Assembly (NCBI RefSeq): GCF_030013905.1
Contig: NZ_CP124862.1
Span: forward strand, 4,033,051 to 4,097,050
Length of the DNA: 64,000 nucleotides
From: Petroclostridium sp. X23
GTDB lineage: Bacteria; Bacillota; Clostridia; SK-Y3
Direction of reading: 5' to 3'
Shown here in pieces: positions 28,098-36,862 of the stretch. The notes under the pieces are model-generated. The model ran no database searches. It had not been told where the DNA came from and worked only from the letters and a program-made list of their open reading frames with translations. The position numbers were made by a program, and so were the translations under genes. How positions within the stretch are numbered: position 1 is the stretch's first letter; each line of letters opens with the position of its first letter.

Positions 28098-29060
28098 TTA
28101 TTTATTTTCTATTTCTTCTTTTAGAGATGCTAATTTTTCTTTTGATGGAGAATTCTGATTAATATATAGTCCAAGTTCTATGGCGGCGGAGGCATCCCTA
28201 TAAGCTCCGGCGTTTATCAGTGATTTGGTGAGGTTATACCAGTGATTAAGGTTTCCCGGTGTCTGTTTAGCTTTTTGTGCGAAGTAGGGAATGACATTTC
28301 TGTGATAATAGTCCGCAGGGACTGCAGCAGGTGCAAGTTCCTCGCCATTCCAATGAAGGACCTTGATATCATACTCTCCTGTTTCGGCTTCGTTCCATAC
28401 GGCCAGGCGCGCAGGACGTATTTCTCCGTTTTGCGATTGATCCAGTACTTCAAATCTGCTGTAATTAAGATCAATCATTTTATTCGCTGCTGCATTATCA
28501 AGTGAATATATTTCAAGAATTGGGGATGCTTTTGATTTTGTACTGCTGAGCAGCAGTTGTTTCTTTCCTTCGTTCATAATATCCGCAAAACCTATATAGT
28601 GCATGGTATTGGAATCATTATTTGTAATCCTGGTGAGTTCGTTCCAGCTTTCATTTTGCTTCTTTAAAATAAGCGTAGTAGTTTCATTATTTAGTGCGTA
28701 TGAAGCAATCATTTCGTTTTGTGAGTCTCCGTCCAGATCAGCAAACTGAATTTGTGACGCGCCTAGAGGATACTTTGGTGTCAAAAGTTTGGCGTTTTCG
28801 GGCAAGAAGCCTTGAACGATTGATTGATAGTTTTCTTTTGTTGGCTTTTGTGTAATTTTAGTTATTGATGATGATATATTGCTCATCAATTTTTGAAGTA
28901 GGTTAGGACCCGACGGACGTTGTCTTCTCATAAGCCTTGGCTGAGGACGTGGTCTTGATATTCTTCTTTTTCTGGTCAATGAAGTACGACTATTTTTTTT
29001 ATTGGATAATAGCGTCTTTCCTGCCAGTGCAAGTCCTACTACGTGTATAGGAATAGGCAT
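28098..29060 (-). CDS. Hypothetical protein with FG-GAP/VCBS-like repeats
   Basis: A 320-residue protein I do not recognise by name. The N terminus has one weak hydrophobic segment (IPIHVVGLALAG), followed by an Arg/Pro-rich stretch (residues 25-52). Residues 95-230 contain beta-propeller-like units such as FADLDGDSQNEMIASY and FADIMNEGKKQLLLS, resembling FG-GAP/VCBS repeats with a DxDGD calcium loop. The C-terminal 60 residues look like a single TPR-type helical pair (LNHWYNLTKSLINAGAYRDASAAIELG, key part AGAYRDASAA). Such proteins in Clostridia are usually annotated as hypothetical; a membrane-associated or spore-related role cannot be decided. Confidence 0.6.
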   Translation of the reverse strand: MPIPIHVVGLALAGKTLLSNKKNSRTSLTRKRRISRPRPQPRLMRRQRPSGPNLLQKLMSNISSSITKITQKPTKENYQSIVQGFLPENAKLLTPKYPLGASQIQFADLDGDSQNEMIASYALNNETTTLILKKQNESWNELTRITNNDSNTMHYIGFADIMNEGKKQLLLSSTKSKASPILEIYSLDNAAANKMIDLNYSRFEVLDQSQNGEIRPARLAVWNEAETGEYDIKVLHWNGEELAPAAVPADYYHRNVIPYFAQKAKQTPGNLNHWYNLTKSLINAGAYRDASAAIELGLYINQNSPSKEKLASLKEEIENK

Positions 29061-29394
29061 TTGAATCGCTCCTTTTATTATTTACTCTATAACCAGTATA
29101 TGTTGCATTTCGTAAAAGGTTAAAAATAATAAGGTCAGATTATTGAATTGAAGAAAGTGAAAAAGAAAGATATAATAGGAGTAAATCAAATTTACCAATG
29201 TCACTATTCGGATACGTAATGGATTTGGTGTCGTGGTGCAATTATATATTCAAGATCAGCCTATTGAAGAGTATTTAAAGGAGACGGAGAGTGAATAATA
29301 AATCATGAAGCAAATACGCAGTTGGTCATAGAATCATGAATAAATGTACCGGAACGAGTGTGAAATCTGATAGTAAAGGAGTTTAATCATTGAT
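29061..29394. other. Gap with a short unexplained open frame
   Basis: Frame 29185-29298 (+) reads through 37 codons to a TAA and includes IRIRNGFGVVVQLYIQD and PIEEYLKETESE, which looks like real protein sequence, but it has no ATG/GTG/TTG start with a ribosome binding site. It may be the tail of a lost gene. Nothing else is seen apart from the AAAGGAG before the next gene. Confidence 0.35.
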
Positions 29395-29673
29395 ATGGAG
29401 CAATTAAGATTTATTGCAGCCGTTTCTATTATAAGTATAATCTTTATTCTAATTACTTTAGTGCTATCGAAAAAGTATAAAAGAAATAAATTTATAAAAT
29501 ATATCCCAACACTGGCAGCCGCTACTTTAACTCTTGGCTTTTGGGCAAAAGCATCCTATTTTGCAGAGGGGATGGAGGGAATTGCATATATTGTGCTGGC
29601 GATGATGACGGCGGTTGCATTTGTACTATCGTTAATCTCTGCGTTAATAATGGGACTATTTAAGAGAATATAA
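29395..29673 (+). CDS. Small membrane protein, YesK-like
   Basis: A 92-residue protein with three hydrophobic segments (about 5-25, 38-52 and 62-88) and basic loops (SKKYKRNKF). The AKASYFAEGMEGIAYIVLA stretch resembles YesK-type proteins of Bacillus and Clostridia, which have no known function. AAAGGAG lies 13 bases upstream of ATG 29395, a long spacing; an upstream in-frame stop excludes a longer frame. Stands alone. Confidence 0.6.
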   Translation: MEQLRFIAAVSIISIIFILITLVLSKKYKRNKFIKYIPTLAAATLTLGFWAKASYFAEGMEGIAYIVLAMMTAVAFVLSLISALIMGLFKRI

Positions 29674-29715
29674 GGTTAACAGTCTTTGAAATATATTATA
29701 TTTAATAGTTTTATA

Positions 29716-29789
29716 GTAGGGGCGGACGACCCTGTCCGCCCGGTACATTATTGCATTATCTGCGGGTGGACAGAGTCGTCCACCCCTAC
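29716..29789. repeat. Long inverted repeat, GGGGCGGACGACCC type
   Basis: Arms 29716-29742 and 29763-29789 pair at 24 of 27 positions. The GC-rich arms (GTAGGGGCGGACGACCCTGT) differ sharply from the AT-rich surroundings. Hairpins of this kind ('TAGGGGCGG...CCGCCCCTA') are dispersed in many Clostridia genomes. A related half-site is at 61014-61042. Confidence 0.8.
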
Positions 29790-29876
29790 CAATGCTTGTA
29801 TGATATATAAATGAAAAAATATAATTCTATAGTTCATCATCATACCGATAAGTTAAAAGGCTTAGTGCTTCTGATT

Positions 29877-30575
29877 CTATACAAACATGTTACGATACCT
29901 ATATGCAAAATACAGGGTGGTACAGGATGAAAGAATCAAAACTACGCTTAAAATACTGGGAATAATGATAAGGTACATTCCGACAGTAGGAGATACATTC
30001 CATGCTTTCGCAGAAGATGCCACCGTATTCTCAAAGTCCGGAAGGGCTACCTGTAAGAAATATCTTATCCAAGTGATGCCGGACATGATTCCCATCGGTA
30101 CTACCGATAAGGTCATCAAAAAACCGGTATAGTTCCGCTTTTTAACTCCTCTGAGTCCTGCAAAGATCGGGAGTATGAAAATGATAGGGAGTACAAACCC
30201 ATAAAACTGAGGGGTGAGGCCCATAAACAAAGCGGCTGTAATCATGAAAGCCCGTGTATAATAATTAATCCCTTGTATATCACCGTTAAAGTCGTAGATA
30301 GATGCATGAACATAACGAAGGTAATAATTTGTTTTTTGATTCAATTCTTTAATATTTTTTTCTTTTTTCAATGCCTTAATCAGATTGTTTCCACCATTAA
30401 TAAGCGATTCATATAGATCTTGATGTATTTCTGCTATCTCAACGGAAGCATATGTTTGTACCAGTGATACGATTTTATTGGTATAAAATTTTCTTTTTGA
30501 TTCGCTTAGAAATGGATGAGATTTTATTTGATTTTGCAATTGAGACAAGATGTCCATTAATTTTTGTGTATTCAT
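29877..30575 (-). CDS. Hypothetical membrane protein
   Basis: A 232-residue protein, not recognised. Residues 1-100 are soluble and helical (many Lys/Glu, LSQLQNQIKSH, LYESLINGGNNLIKALKKEK), followed by four hydrophobic segments (about 108-126, 127-142, 150-172 and 198-225). GGGTGAAC precedes ATG 30575. It follows the leftward NSS transporter/metS genes after a hairpin and so may be partly cotranscribed with them. Confidence 0.65.
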   Translation of the reverse strand: MNTQKLMDILSQLQNQIKSHPFLSESKRKFYTNKIVSLVQTYASVEIAEIHQDLYESLINGGNNLIKALKKEKNIKELNQKTNYYLRYVHASIYDFNGDIQGINYYTRAFMITAALFMGLTPQFYGFVLPIIFILPIFAGLRGVKKRNYTGFLMTLSVVPMGIMSGITWIRYFLQVALPDFENTVASSAKAWNVSPTVGMYLIIIPSILSVVLILSSCTTLYFAYRYRNMFV

Positions 30576-30598
30576 ATGTTCACCCTTTTAAGATAATA

Positions 30599-30624
30599 CG
30601 CCCCACCCATCAATGGGCAGGGCG
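30599..30624 (-). terminator. Hairpin downstream of metS
   Basis: CGCCC-ACCCAT / ATGGG-GGGCG pairing (two mismatches), between metS and the next leftward gene; weak T-run on the minus strand, so only a probable terminator. Confidence 0.5.
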
Positions 30625-30630
30625 AGGTAG

Positions 30631-30735
30631 TCATTCTTTGGATTCATGTCTTAATAAAGCCCTTAATGTAATCGCACACATAGAAAGAATAAGACCCCAG
30701 AAAATAACCATAAAAACAATTGCCGTACCAGTCAT
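30631..30735 (-). CDS. metS: MetS-like small subunit of an NSS transporter
   Basis: A 34-residue single-TM peptide: MTGTAIVFMVIFWGLILSMC, then a short basic end. It lies 15 bases behind the sodium:neurotransmitter-symporter gene, with GAGGAGGAG ending 6 bases before its ATG; this site overlaps the transporter's stop region. Small MetS subunits are known companions of MetP-type NSS transporters for methionine/alanine uptake. Size, position and single TM with short tail support the call. Confidence 0.8.
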   Translation of the reverse strand: MTGTAIVFMVIFWGLILSMCAITLRALLRHESKE

Positions 30736-30750
30736 GATATACTCCTCCTC

Positions 30751-32334
30751 TTAGTTTTTAGTGCTGACTTTATTGATTTCCAACTCTTTGCCATAGTTTG
30801 CTTTTATTGAACGGTAAGCTTCCGTAAAACCTAAAATCAATATAAGCAGCATTACACCGCGTGCCATTTGCACCCACATAATGGACTCGGGTTTATCGGC
30901 AACAAAAGTAGGGATCCACTTGAAGTATCCTTTTTGAAACTTTTCAATAGTAGAGCTTATCAGTACAATAATAAGGAAGATAGGAGTTAAAAACTGGATA
31001 AACAAGTTGAAGAACCATTTAGGTATCTTCCAATAGCTTCCCTTATTAATTTCTTCAAAAGCCTTATTTCTCATTAGCCATCCTGCAACGGAGATTTCAA
31101 TAAATCCTAATACAACCAACAGATAAGTACCCACCCATGCGTCCAATTCATCTAAATAGAAGGTATTTCCAGGATAGAAGACGGGTTCAAGTCCCACAGG
31201 CAGCCCTACTAGGATGTATAACCCAAAGATAATCCAGGCGCCATATTTACGGGCAACTGATAAATCTTCTTCCAGTAAGGCAACCAGATAGTTGTACATT
31301 GCAATGGCAGAAGTAAAGCCGGCAAAGAAAAGAATCAGGAACCAGATGGTACCGAATATCTGTCCGCCGCCCATACTTCTGAAAATATTAGGAAGAGCCA
31401 TAAATGATAGACCTACTCCTTGGCCTAGACCTTCCGCACCGCCAAAAGCATACGCGATGGGGATGACGATGGTTCCGCCTAAGATTACTTCAGCAAATTC
31501 ATTCAAAGAGACGGTGCTGATACCGGATAAAACAATATCGTCATTGGACTTCAAATAAGAAGCATAATTACAGATAATACCCATCCCTAATGATAAGGTA
31601 AAGAATACCTGCCCACATGCACTTAATAGCGTATTAAAGCTGATCTTATCAAAATCAGGCTGCCATAAGTAATTTAAGCCTGCGATAGGTGTCCAGTCGG
31701 GATGAGCAGCATTCGGCGCACCAAGTGTTAAAGCGCGGATAATCAAAACAAAACCTAAAATATATAAGACCGGCATCATAATTCTTGCCCATGCTTCGAT
31801 TCCTTTTTCAACCCCTCTCATTACCGCGATTCCTAAGAGTACAAGGGCGATAATCCAAAAAGTAAAAGATAAAGCGGGGGTACCTATGAAATTAACAAAT
31901 AAATTTACAGTATCTACGCTGCTGGACATATACTTGCCGGTAGCGGATAAAAAGCTGTATCCCAATGCCCATCCTACAATATGGTTATAGTAGGAATTAA
32001 CCAATACGGTTACAGAAAAAGCCAGCATACCGCATAATGCTCCAATTACCGCAGCAGCTCTGGGATTGATGCCTTCGCGAGCTTGAATATACACCATTGC
32101 ACCCAATGTACCGTGACCGCGTCTGCCACCAAAACGGCCAAGATTCCATTCGACAAACATTAATGGAACACCAACTAGAATAAGTGCTACAAAGTATGGA
32201 ATTAGGAACGCGCCACCACCATTGCTGGCAGCCATATATGGGAATCTCCAGAAATTTCCTAGACCTACAGCGTTACCTGCCATGGCTAGGATCAGACCTA
32301 TTTTTGATCCCCAACTGCCTCTTTCATTTGACAT
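30751..32334 (-). CDS. Sodium-dependent NSS-family transporter
   Basis: A 527-residue LeuT-fold secondary transporter. TM1 has the unwound NAVGLGNFWRFPY motif that holds sodium and substrate; about twelve hydrophobic segments follow. Together with the adjacent MetS peptide it is likely a MetP-type sodium-coupled amino acid importer (methionine and/or alanine), a prediction from family context. ATG 32334 has GGAGGATAT on the minus strand upstream. Confidence 0.92.
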   Translation of the reverse strand: MSNERGSWGSKIGLILAMAGNAVGLGNFWRFPYMAASNGGGAFLIPYFVALILVGVPLMFVEWNLGRFGGRRGHGTLGAMVYIQAREGINPRAAAVIGALCGMLAFSVTVLVNSYYNHIVGWALGYSFLSATGKYMSSSVDTVNLFVNFIGTPALSFTFWIIALVLLGIAVMRGVEKGIEAWARIMMPVLYILGFVLIIRALTLGAPNAAHPDWTPIAGLNYLWQPDFDKISFNTLLSACGQVFFTLSLGMGIICNYASYLKSNDDIVLSGISTVSLNEFAEVILGGTIVIPIAYAFGGAEGLGQGVGLSFMALPNIFRSMGGGQIFGTIWFLILFFAGFTSAIAMYNYLVALLEEDLSVARKYGAWIIFGLYILVGLPVGLEPVFYPGNTFYLDELDAWVGTYLLVVLGFIEISVAGWLMRNKAFEEINKGSYWKIPKWFFNLFIQFLTPIFLIIVLISSTIEKFQKGYFKWIPTFVADKPESIMWVQMARGVMLLILILGFTEAYRSIKANYGKELEINKVSTKN

Positions 32335-32592
32335 AAATATCCTCCTTAGATAAAAAATAATAAAAACTAATAAAAACTAATGTATATGGCTTTATTATAT
32401 CAAAAAAATACTCAGAATAAAACTTAAAACGTTAAAAATATTGTAAAAAATTTATGTAAACATAGAAGTTTTTTATTCAATATTTAGCATACTCATTTTT
32501 TTAAGGATTATTAGTGCTTTTTAATTTTAAAGTAGAAGAATATGATATAATACAAAGAAAAACAAATTACATGACGTAGTAAAGGAGTTGGC

Positions 32593-33765
32593 ATGATGCA
32601 GAATTTTCAATTTTTAAGTTCTACAAAGATAATATTCGGTAAAGAAACGGAAAAAAAAGTAGGGAGTGAATGCAAAAAGCACAGCAGTAAGGTTTTGCTG
32701 CACTATGGCGGAGGCTCCATTAAAAAAACCGGCCTCTATGAAACAATTTGTTTGTCTTTACAGGAAGCAGGTATAGAATACATAGAGCTAAGCGGCGTGC
32801 AGCCTAATCCAAGACTAAGCCTTGTAAAAGAAGGGATAAAGATTTGCCGCGAAAATGCAATCGACTTTATATTGGCTGTCGGAGGAGGAAGTGTAATCGA
32901 TTCCGCAAAAGCCATCTCAACGGGAACCCCATATGAAGGAGATGTTTGGGATTTCTTTGAAGGGAAAGCAGTGCCGGAAAATGTGCTGAAAGTAGGTGTA
33001 GTGCTTACCATACCGGCTGCAGGCAGTGAAGCTAGCAAGAGCTGCGTTATAACTAATGAAGATGGTTGGTATAAACGTGGATTGAATGTTGAAATCAATC
33101 GTCCGGTATTTGCGATTATGAATCCCGAACTGACTTATACCCTTCCGCCTTATCAGACGGCATCTGGTGCGGCAGATATTATGGCGCATATCATGGAAAG
33201 GTATTTTACAAATGTTTCGAATGTGGATTTAACCGATAGATTATGTGAAGGTGCGCTGCAAACCGTCATAAAGAATACGCCGATGGTAATGGAAAATCCG
33301 GAGAATTACGATGCCCGTGCAGAAATCATGTGGGCAAGTACGCTTGCACATAATGATCTGCTGGGAGTCGGACGTATTGGAGATTGGTCATCCCACCAAA
33401 TCGAACATGAATTGAGCGGTATATATGATGTAGCTCATGGTGCCGGTCTGGCAGTGATATTGCCTGCATGGATGAAGTATATCTATAAGCAAAGAATAGA
33501 GCGCTTTGCGCAGTTTGCGGTAAGAGTATGGAATGTGGGGTATGACTTTGAAACGCCTGAGAGAACGGCATTGGAAGGGATTAAACGGCTTGAAGATTTC
33601 TTTAAAGGAATAGGGCTTCCTACTACGTTGAAAGGACTGAATATTCCGGACGACAGGTTGGAGGAAATGGCTCAAAAATGTAAAAAGACCAACGGAGATA
33701 AGCTAGGGTTTTTTGTTCCTTTATCAACAGAAGATATATTTAATATCCTTAAGCTCGCGAAATAG
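32593..33765 (+). CDS. Iron-containing alcohol dehydrogenase (butanol dehydrogenase type)
   Basis: A 390-residue group III dehydrogenase reducing aldehydes to alcohols with NAD(P)H. Seen: cofactor motif AVGGGSVIDSAKA (about 95-107), AGSEASKSCVI, and metal ligands in ASGAADIMAHIMERYF, GDWSSHQIEHELSG and YDVAHGAGLAV. It resembles BdhA/YqhD butanol dehydrogenases. Two adjacent ATG codons (32593, 32596) follow AAAGGAG; either may be used. The 3' end has a second, degraded copy at 55958-55999. A strong terminator follows. Confidence 0.93.
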   Translation: MMQNFQFLSSTKIIFGKETEKKVGSECKKHSSKVLLHYGGGSIKKTGLYETICLSLQEAGIEYIELSGVQPNPRLSLVKEGIKICRENAIDFILAVGGGSVIDSAKAISTGTPYEGDVWDFFEGKAVPENVLKVGVVLTIPAAGSEASKSCVITNEDGWYKRGLNVEINRPVFAIMNPELTYTLPPYQTASGAADIMAHIMERYFTNVSNVDLTDRLCEGALQTVIKNTPMVMENPENYDARAEIMWASTLAHNDLLGVGRIGDWSSHQIEHELSGIYDVAHGAGLAVILPAWMKYIYKQRIERFAQFAVRVWNVGYDFETPERTALEGIKRLEDFFKGIGLPTTLKGLNIPDDRLEEMAQKCKKTNGDKLGFFVPLSTEDIFNILKLAK

Positions 33766-33786
33766 AATAATCTCATAGTAATATCA

Positions 33787-33870
33787 GGCATAAGCAACCC
33801 AAATATCTTTGTTTTTTTATTTTTAGACAATATAAAACTAACATATTTGGGTTGCTTATGCCTTCTTTTT
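33787..33870 (+). terminator. Strong terminator after the dehydrogenase
   Basis: 20-bp perfect stem GGCATAAGCAACCCAAATAT (33787-33806) with its complement at 33843-33862, 36-base loop, then TTCTTTTTGTC. Also shields the convergent gene at 33921. Confidence 0.88.
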
Positions 33871-33920
33871 GTCTATTTTTAACCAATGTAATTATTGGAC
33901 GCACCGATGACTACAATTGT

Positions 33921-34578
33921 CTACGATTTAGTGCACAATTTAAGTAAATCATTTAAAAAAATAATTGTCTCTGCTACCGGTAAAGTGTGATAAGGAATTA
34001 ACTGGTTTTTAATAAAATCATCAAAGGCACTAATAATAGGAGCAGCTGTAATAATACCATCTTCAAAGTCTTCACTATAACCAGAGCACGAATCAAAAAA
34101 ATGTAAAACGCGATTTTCATAGTAGTTATATTCGATATTTGCGATATAATAGTCGTCTTTCAATAGATAGAGGCTGAAAAATGGATTTGTTTCTATCTGA
34201 TGGAGTATAAATTCAATAGTGTACTTGATCTCTTCTTTGGTAAAGGGTCTGAAGCAGTAAAGATGATCTGTTAACGTGCGGGTACGAATAAAATCTTCCA
34301 GACCTCTTTTTGTAAATAAGTGAATTTTGATTTTTTTTATATTGTAATAATTATTAACCCTATCTAAAGCAATCTGAATAAGCTTCTGTATTTTAGGATG
34401 ATTTTCAGACAAGCCCAAATAATCTGAATCAACGAGCATCTTATGAAGAATATCAAAAGGGATCATTTGGAAACACATATTTTGCTTTATCAGATATTCT
34501 GAAGAAGATTCTTCTAAGTACAAATAATACTCACATAAATCAATAAGATTATCAATAGGACTAGTGAAGTGGTTATTC
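33921..34578 (-). pseudogene. 5'-truncated regulator-like gene
   Basis: The frame runs on to 34634, but its first ~19 residues are antisense to the LRR gene of the + strand and are probably not genuine. The remaining ~218 residues (from about NNHFTSPIDNL) have an all-helical part and a C-terminal part with FSLYLLKDDYYIANIEY and VLHFFDSCSGY, reminiscent of clostridial helix-turn-helix regulators whose DNA-binding N terminus is missing here. No ribosome binding site precedes the remaining start. It is abutted head-on by the truncated LRR gene, marking a recombination junction near 34560-34578. Confidence 0.55.
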
Positions 34579-36688
34579 CAAGTTCTATAAATGGAGTAAG
34601 TGTCACAAAAATTGGAGATTATGCGTTTTCTCACTTACAGTACTTAATGAATATAACGATACCTAATAGTGTAACCAGCATTGGAGATTGGGCGTTCTAT
34701 GATTGCGGTAGTCTAAGTAGTGTAACGATACCAAACAGTGTAAAATACATTTATGGATATGCATTTTCCGGATGCAGCAGCCTAAACAGTGCATACTTTG
34801 AAGGAGATGCGCCAGTCTTGGGAGCAGGTGCATTTGAGGGTACAGCTTCTGATCTTACTGTATACTTTATGGAAGGAGCTCAGGGTTTTACAACTCCGAC
34901 ATGGCATGGATATCCTTGTCAGAAATACTTGGTGGATCGTCCTAGTGATATAACTGTAATTTCTCAAGAAACTTTAGATAAAATTGATGAAATCAAGATT
35001 ACTACTATTGATGACCAAGTTGCAGGCCAAGAGTTTTCAATAGAATTTGAAGTATTGGACAAGAATGGACAAAGGGTTACAGAGTATTCAGATTTTATCA
35101 ATTTAACAGCCGATGGATGTGATCATATATCACCGTCTATAGTATATATTCAAAACGGTTATGGTACAGTAAATTTACGGATGGGAAGCCATCGCTATAT
35201 TGGTTTAATAATGGAAATATCTCGGTTATTGATGATATAGTATCTCTTTCAGAGACTGTTGCAGAAGCGCAATCTTTTATCTTTTCAGAATCGAAAGAGA
35301 GTTTAAGGGATAATTTTAATATTATTTTATCAGGAAACAGAAAAACTATTCTATGGATGCAACAGGACCAAGAAGGAAATATTGAAATGAATAGCCCCTT
35401 ATATGATACGGCAAAAAGGGAGTGGAGTGAAGCGGTTAAGCTTTCCAAATCAGGAAAAAGAATATTATATGCAGATGGGACATTTAATAATGATGGTTCT
35501 ATATCATTGGTTTATAATAGGGCACAAAAAATTGAAAACGTTGGAGAGAATCAAGACATTTACTATACGAACGGTCAGAGTGATCTATGTCTAATGAATA
35601 TTATACCTTCTTACATATCTATTGAAGGGGATTTAATGTGGGAAGACGAAAAGTTCTATCCTAACATGCTCCTCGTCATACAGCTTGATGTGACAAATAA
35701 GAGTGAATTGACGGTTAGAAGTATGAATGCAGAGGTTTATATTGGTGACCCATTACTTTCAGAAGCAATATTAAATAATACTGTGATTATATCCTGAGCC
35801 AATTAAACCTGGTGAAACAAAGAGGATAGATGTTGAATTTATTGTGCCTGCAGAAGCTAAAACGTATGATGTATATGTAAAACTTATCCCACCAGATGGA
35901 CAAGATATTGATACTACAGATAATATAGTTTCTGCGAATGTAGGATATACAGATGTTGCAGTCGAAAAAATATATATAACTGAAAATCTTGATAAAAGAG
36001 ACGTTCATATTGAAGTTCGAAACAAAAGTTCTATTCCGGTAAATAATGTGACTGTCAATTTTAGAGAGAATGATCTTAATGGACCAATTTTCAGCCAAAG
36101 AATGATCGATAATCTAGCTATGAATGAGGCATTTGTTATGAGTCAACAATTTGATGTCGATGATGTAGATTTTATAAATGGTAGCAAAACGGTTTATGCA
36201 GAAGTCTATTCATCAGCACAGGAGTATAATATCGATAATAATTATGGATAGCATAGGCACGGAAGAATCGGTTAGTGTATCCTTTATTACGGAAGGGGAG
36301 TTAACACCGCCTGTAATAGCTGCTGATACAACGCAAAATACTGTTGGGCAACCAATTGAGATCGTATTTTCAGATAACACTCAATGGAGAGAGGCTATTA
36401 CTAAAATATCCGTTGATGATATGGTTCTCGCCGATACACAGTATACAATAGAAGTTGGCAAAATTATTATCGATTCAAGGTGTATTTACTACTTCTAATA
36501 AAATATATTCAATACTAGTTGAAGCAGCAGGTTATAGTAATGTGATCTTAAACCAAGAAATTAAAACTGCGTTTGATATCACATATGGCGATGTCAGTGG
36601 AGACGGAAATATTACAGCGGGGGATGCTACTTTAATTTTAAGATATGTAGTAGGTTTGATTCAGATGTTTCCAGTAGAAGTGCAATAA
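34563..36688 (+). pseudogene. Decayed LRR/dockerin surface protein
   Basis: Reconstructed from five frames: 34569-35240 (BspA-type leucine-rich repeats, e.g. SVTSIGDWAFYDCGSLSSV), 35203-35797 (unknown beta-rich region), about 35787-36251 (CARDB-like beta-sandwich, EPIKPGETKRIDVEFI), about 36245-36498, and 36455-36688 ending in a dockerin half TYGDVSGDGNITAGDATLILR then GLIQMFPVEVQ. Frame changes near 35190, 35790, 36247 and 36470 break the gene; the signal peptide and true start are lost, since the frame begins in the middle of an LRR unit at a junction with the regulator remnant. Neighbouring 6-kb genes are intact, so sequencing error is an unlikely reason. Confidence 0.75.
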
Positions 36689-36700
36689 ACGGAAAAGATT

Positions 36701-36737
36701 ATAGGGGTTTCACCTGAAAATCAGGTGGAGCCCCTAT
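36701..36737 (+). terminator. Terminator after the dockerin pseudogene
   Basis: ATAGGGG-TTCACCTGA / TCAGGTG-CCCCTAT stem, followed by TTAAT. Confidence 0.8.
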
Positions 36738-36772
36738 TTAATATAGCACAATGCAAAAAAATTGGGGTAATA

Positions 36773-36801
36773 TTGAATAATATGTAAGCGTGTGGTATAA
36801 T
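36773..36801 (+). promoter_or_regulatory. Promoter of the giant dockerin protein gene
   Basis: TTGAAT (36773-36778), 17-bp spacer, TATAAT (36796-36801); the start codon is 62 bases further with AAAGGGGGA before it. Confidence 0.75.
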
Positions 36802-36862
36802 TTTCAAGAAAGATGTGAAATGATTTCCAAACCATCTATTAATTTGATAAAGGGGGATTTTA

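Noticed and set aside
34569..36688. Frameshifts as sequencing errors
   Set aside because: Neighbouring genes of 6-7 kb are error-free, four frame changes cluster in one gene whose start is also missing, so real decay is more likely; not fully excluded without reads.
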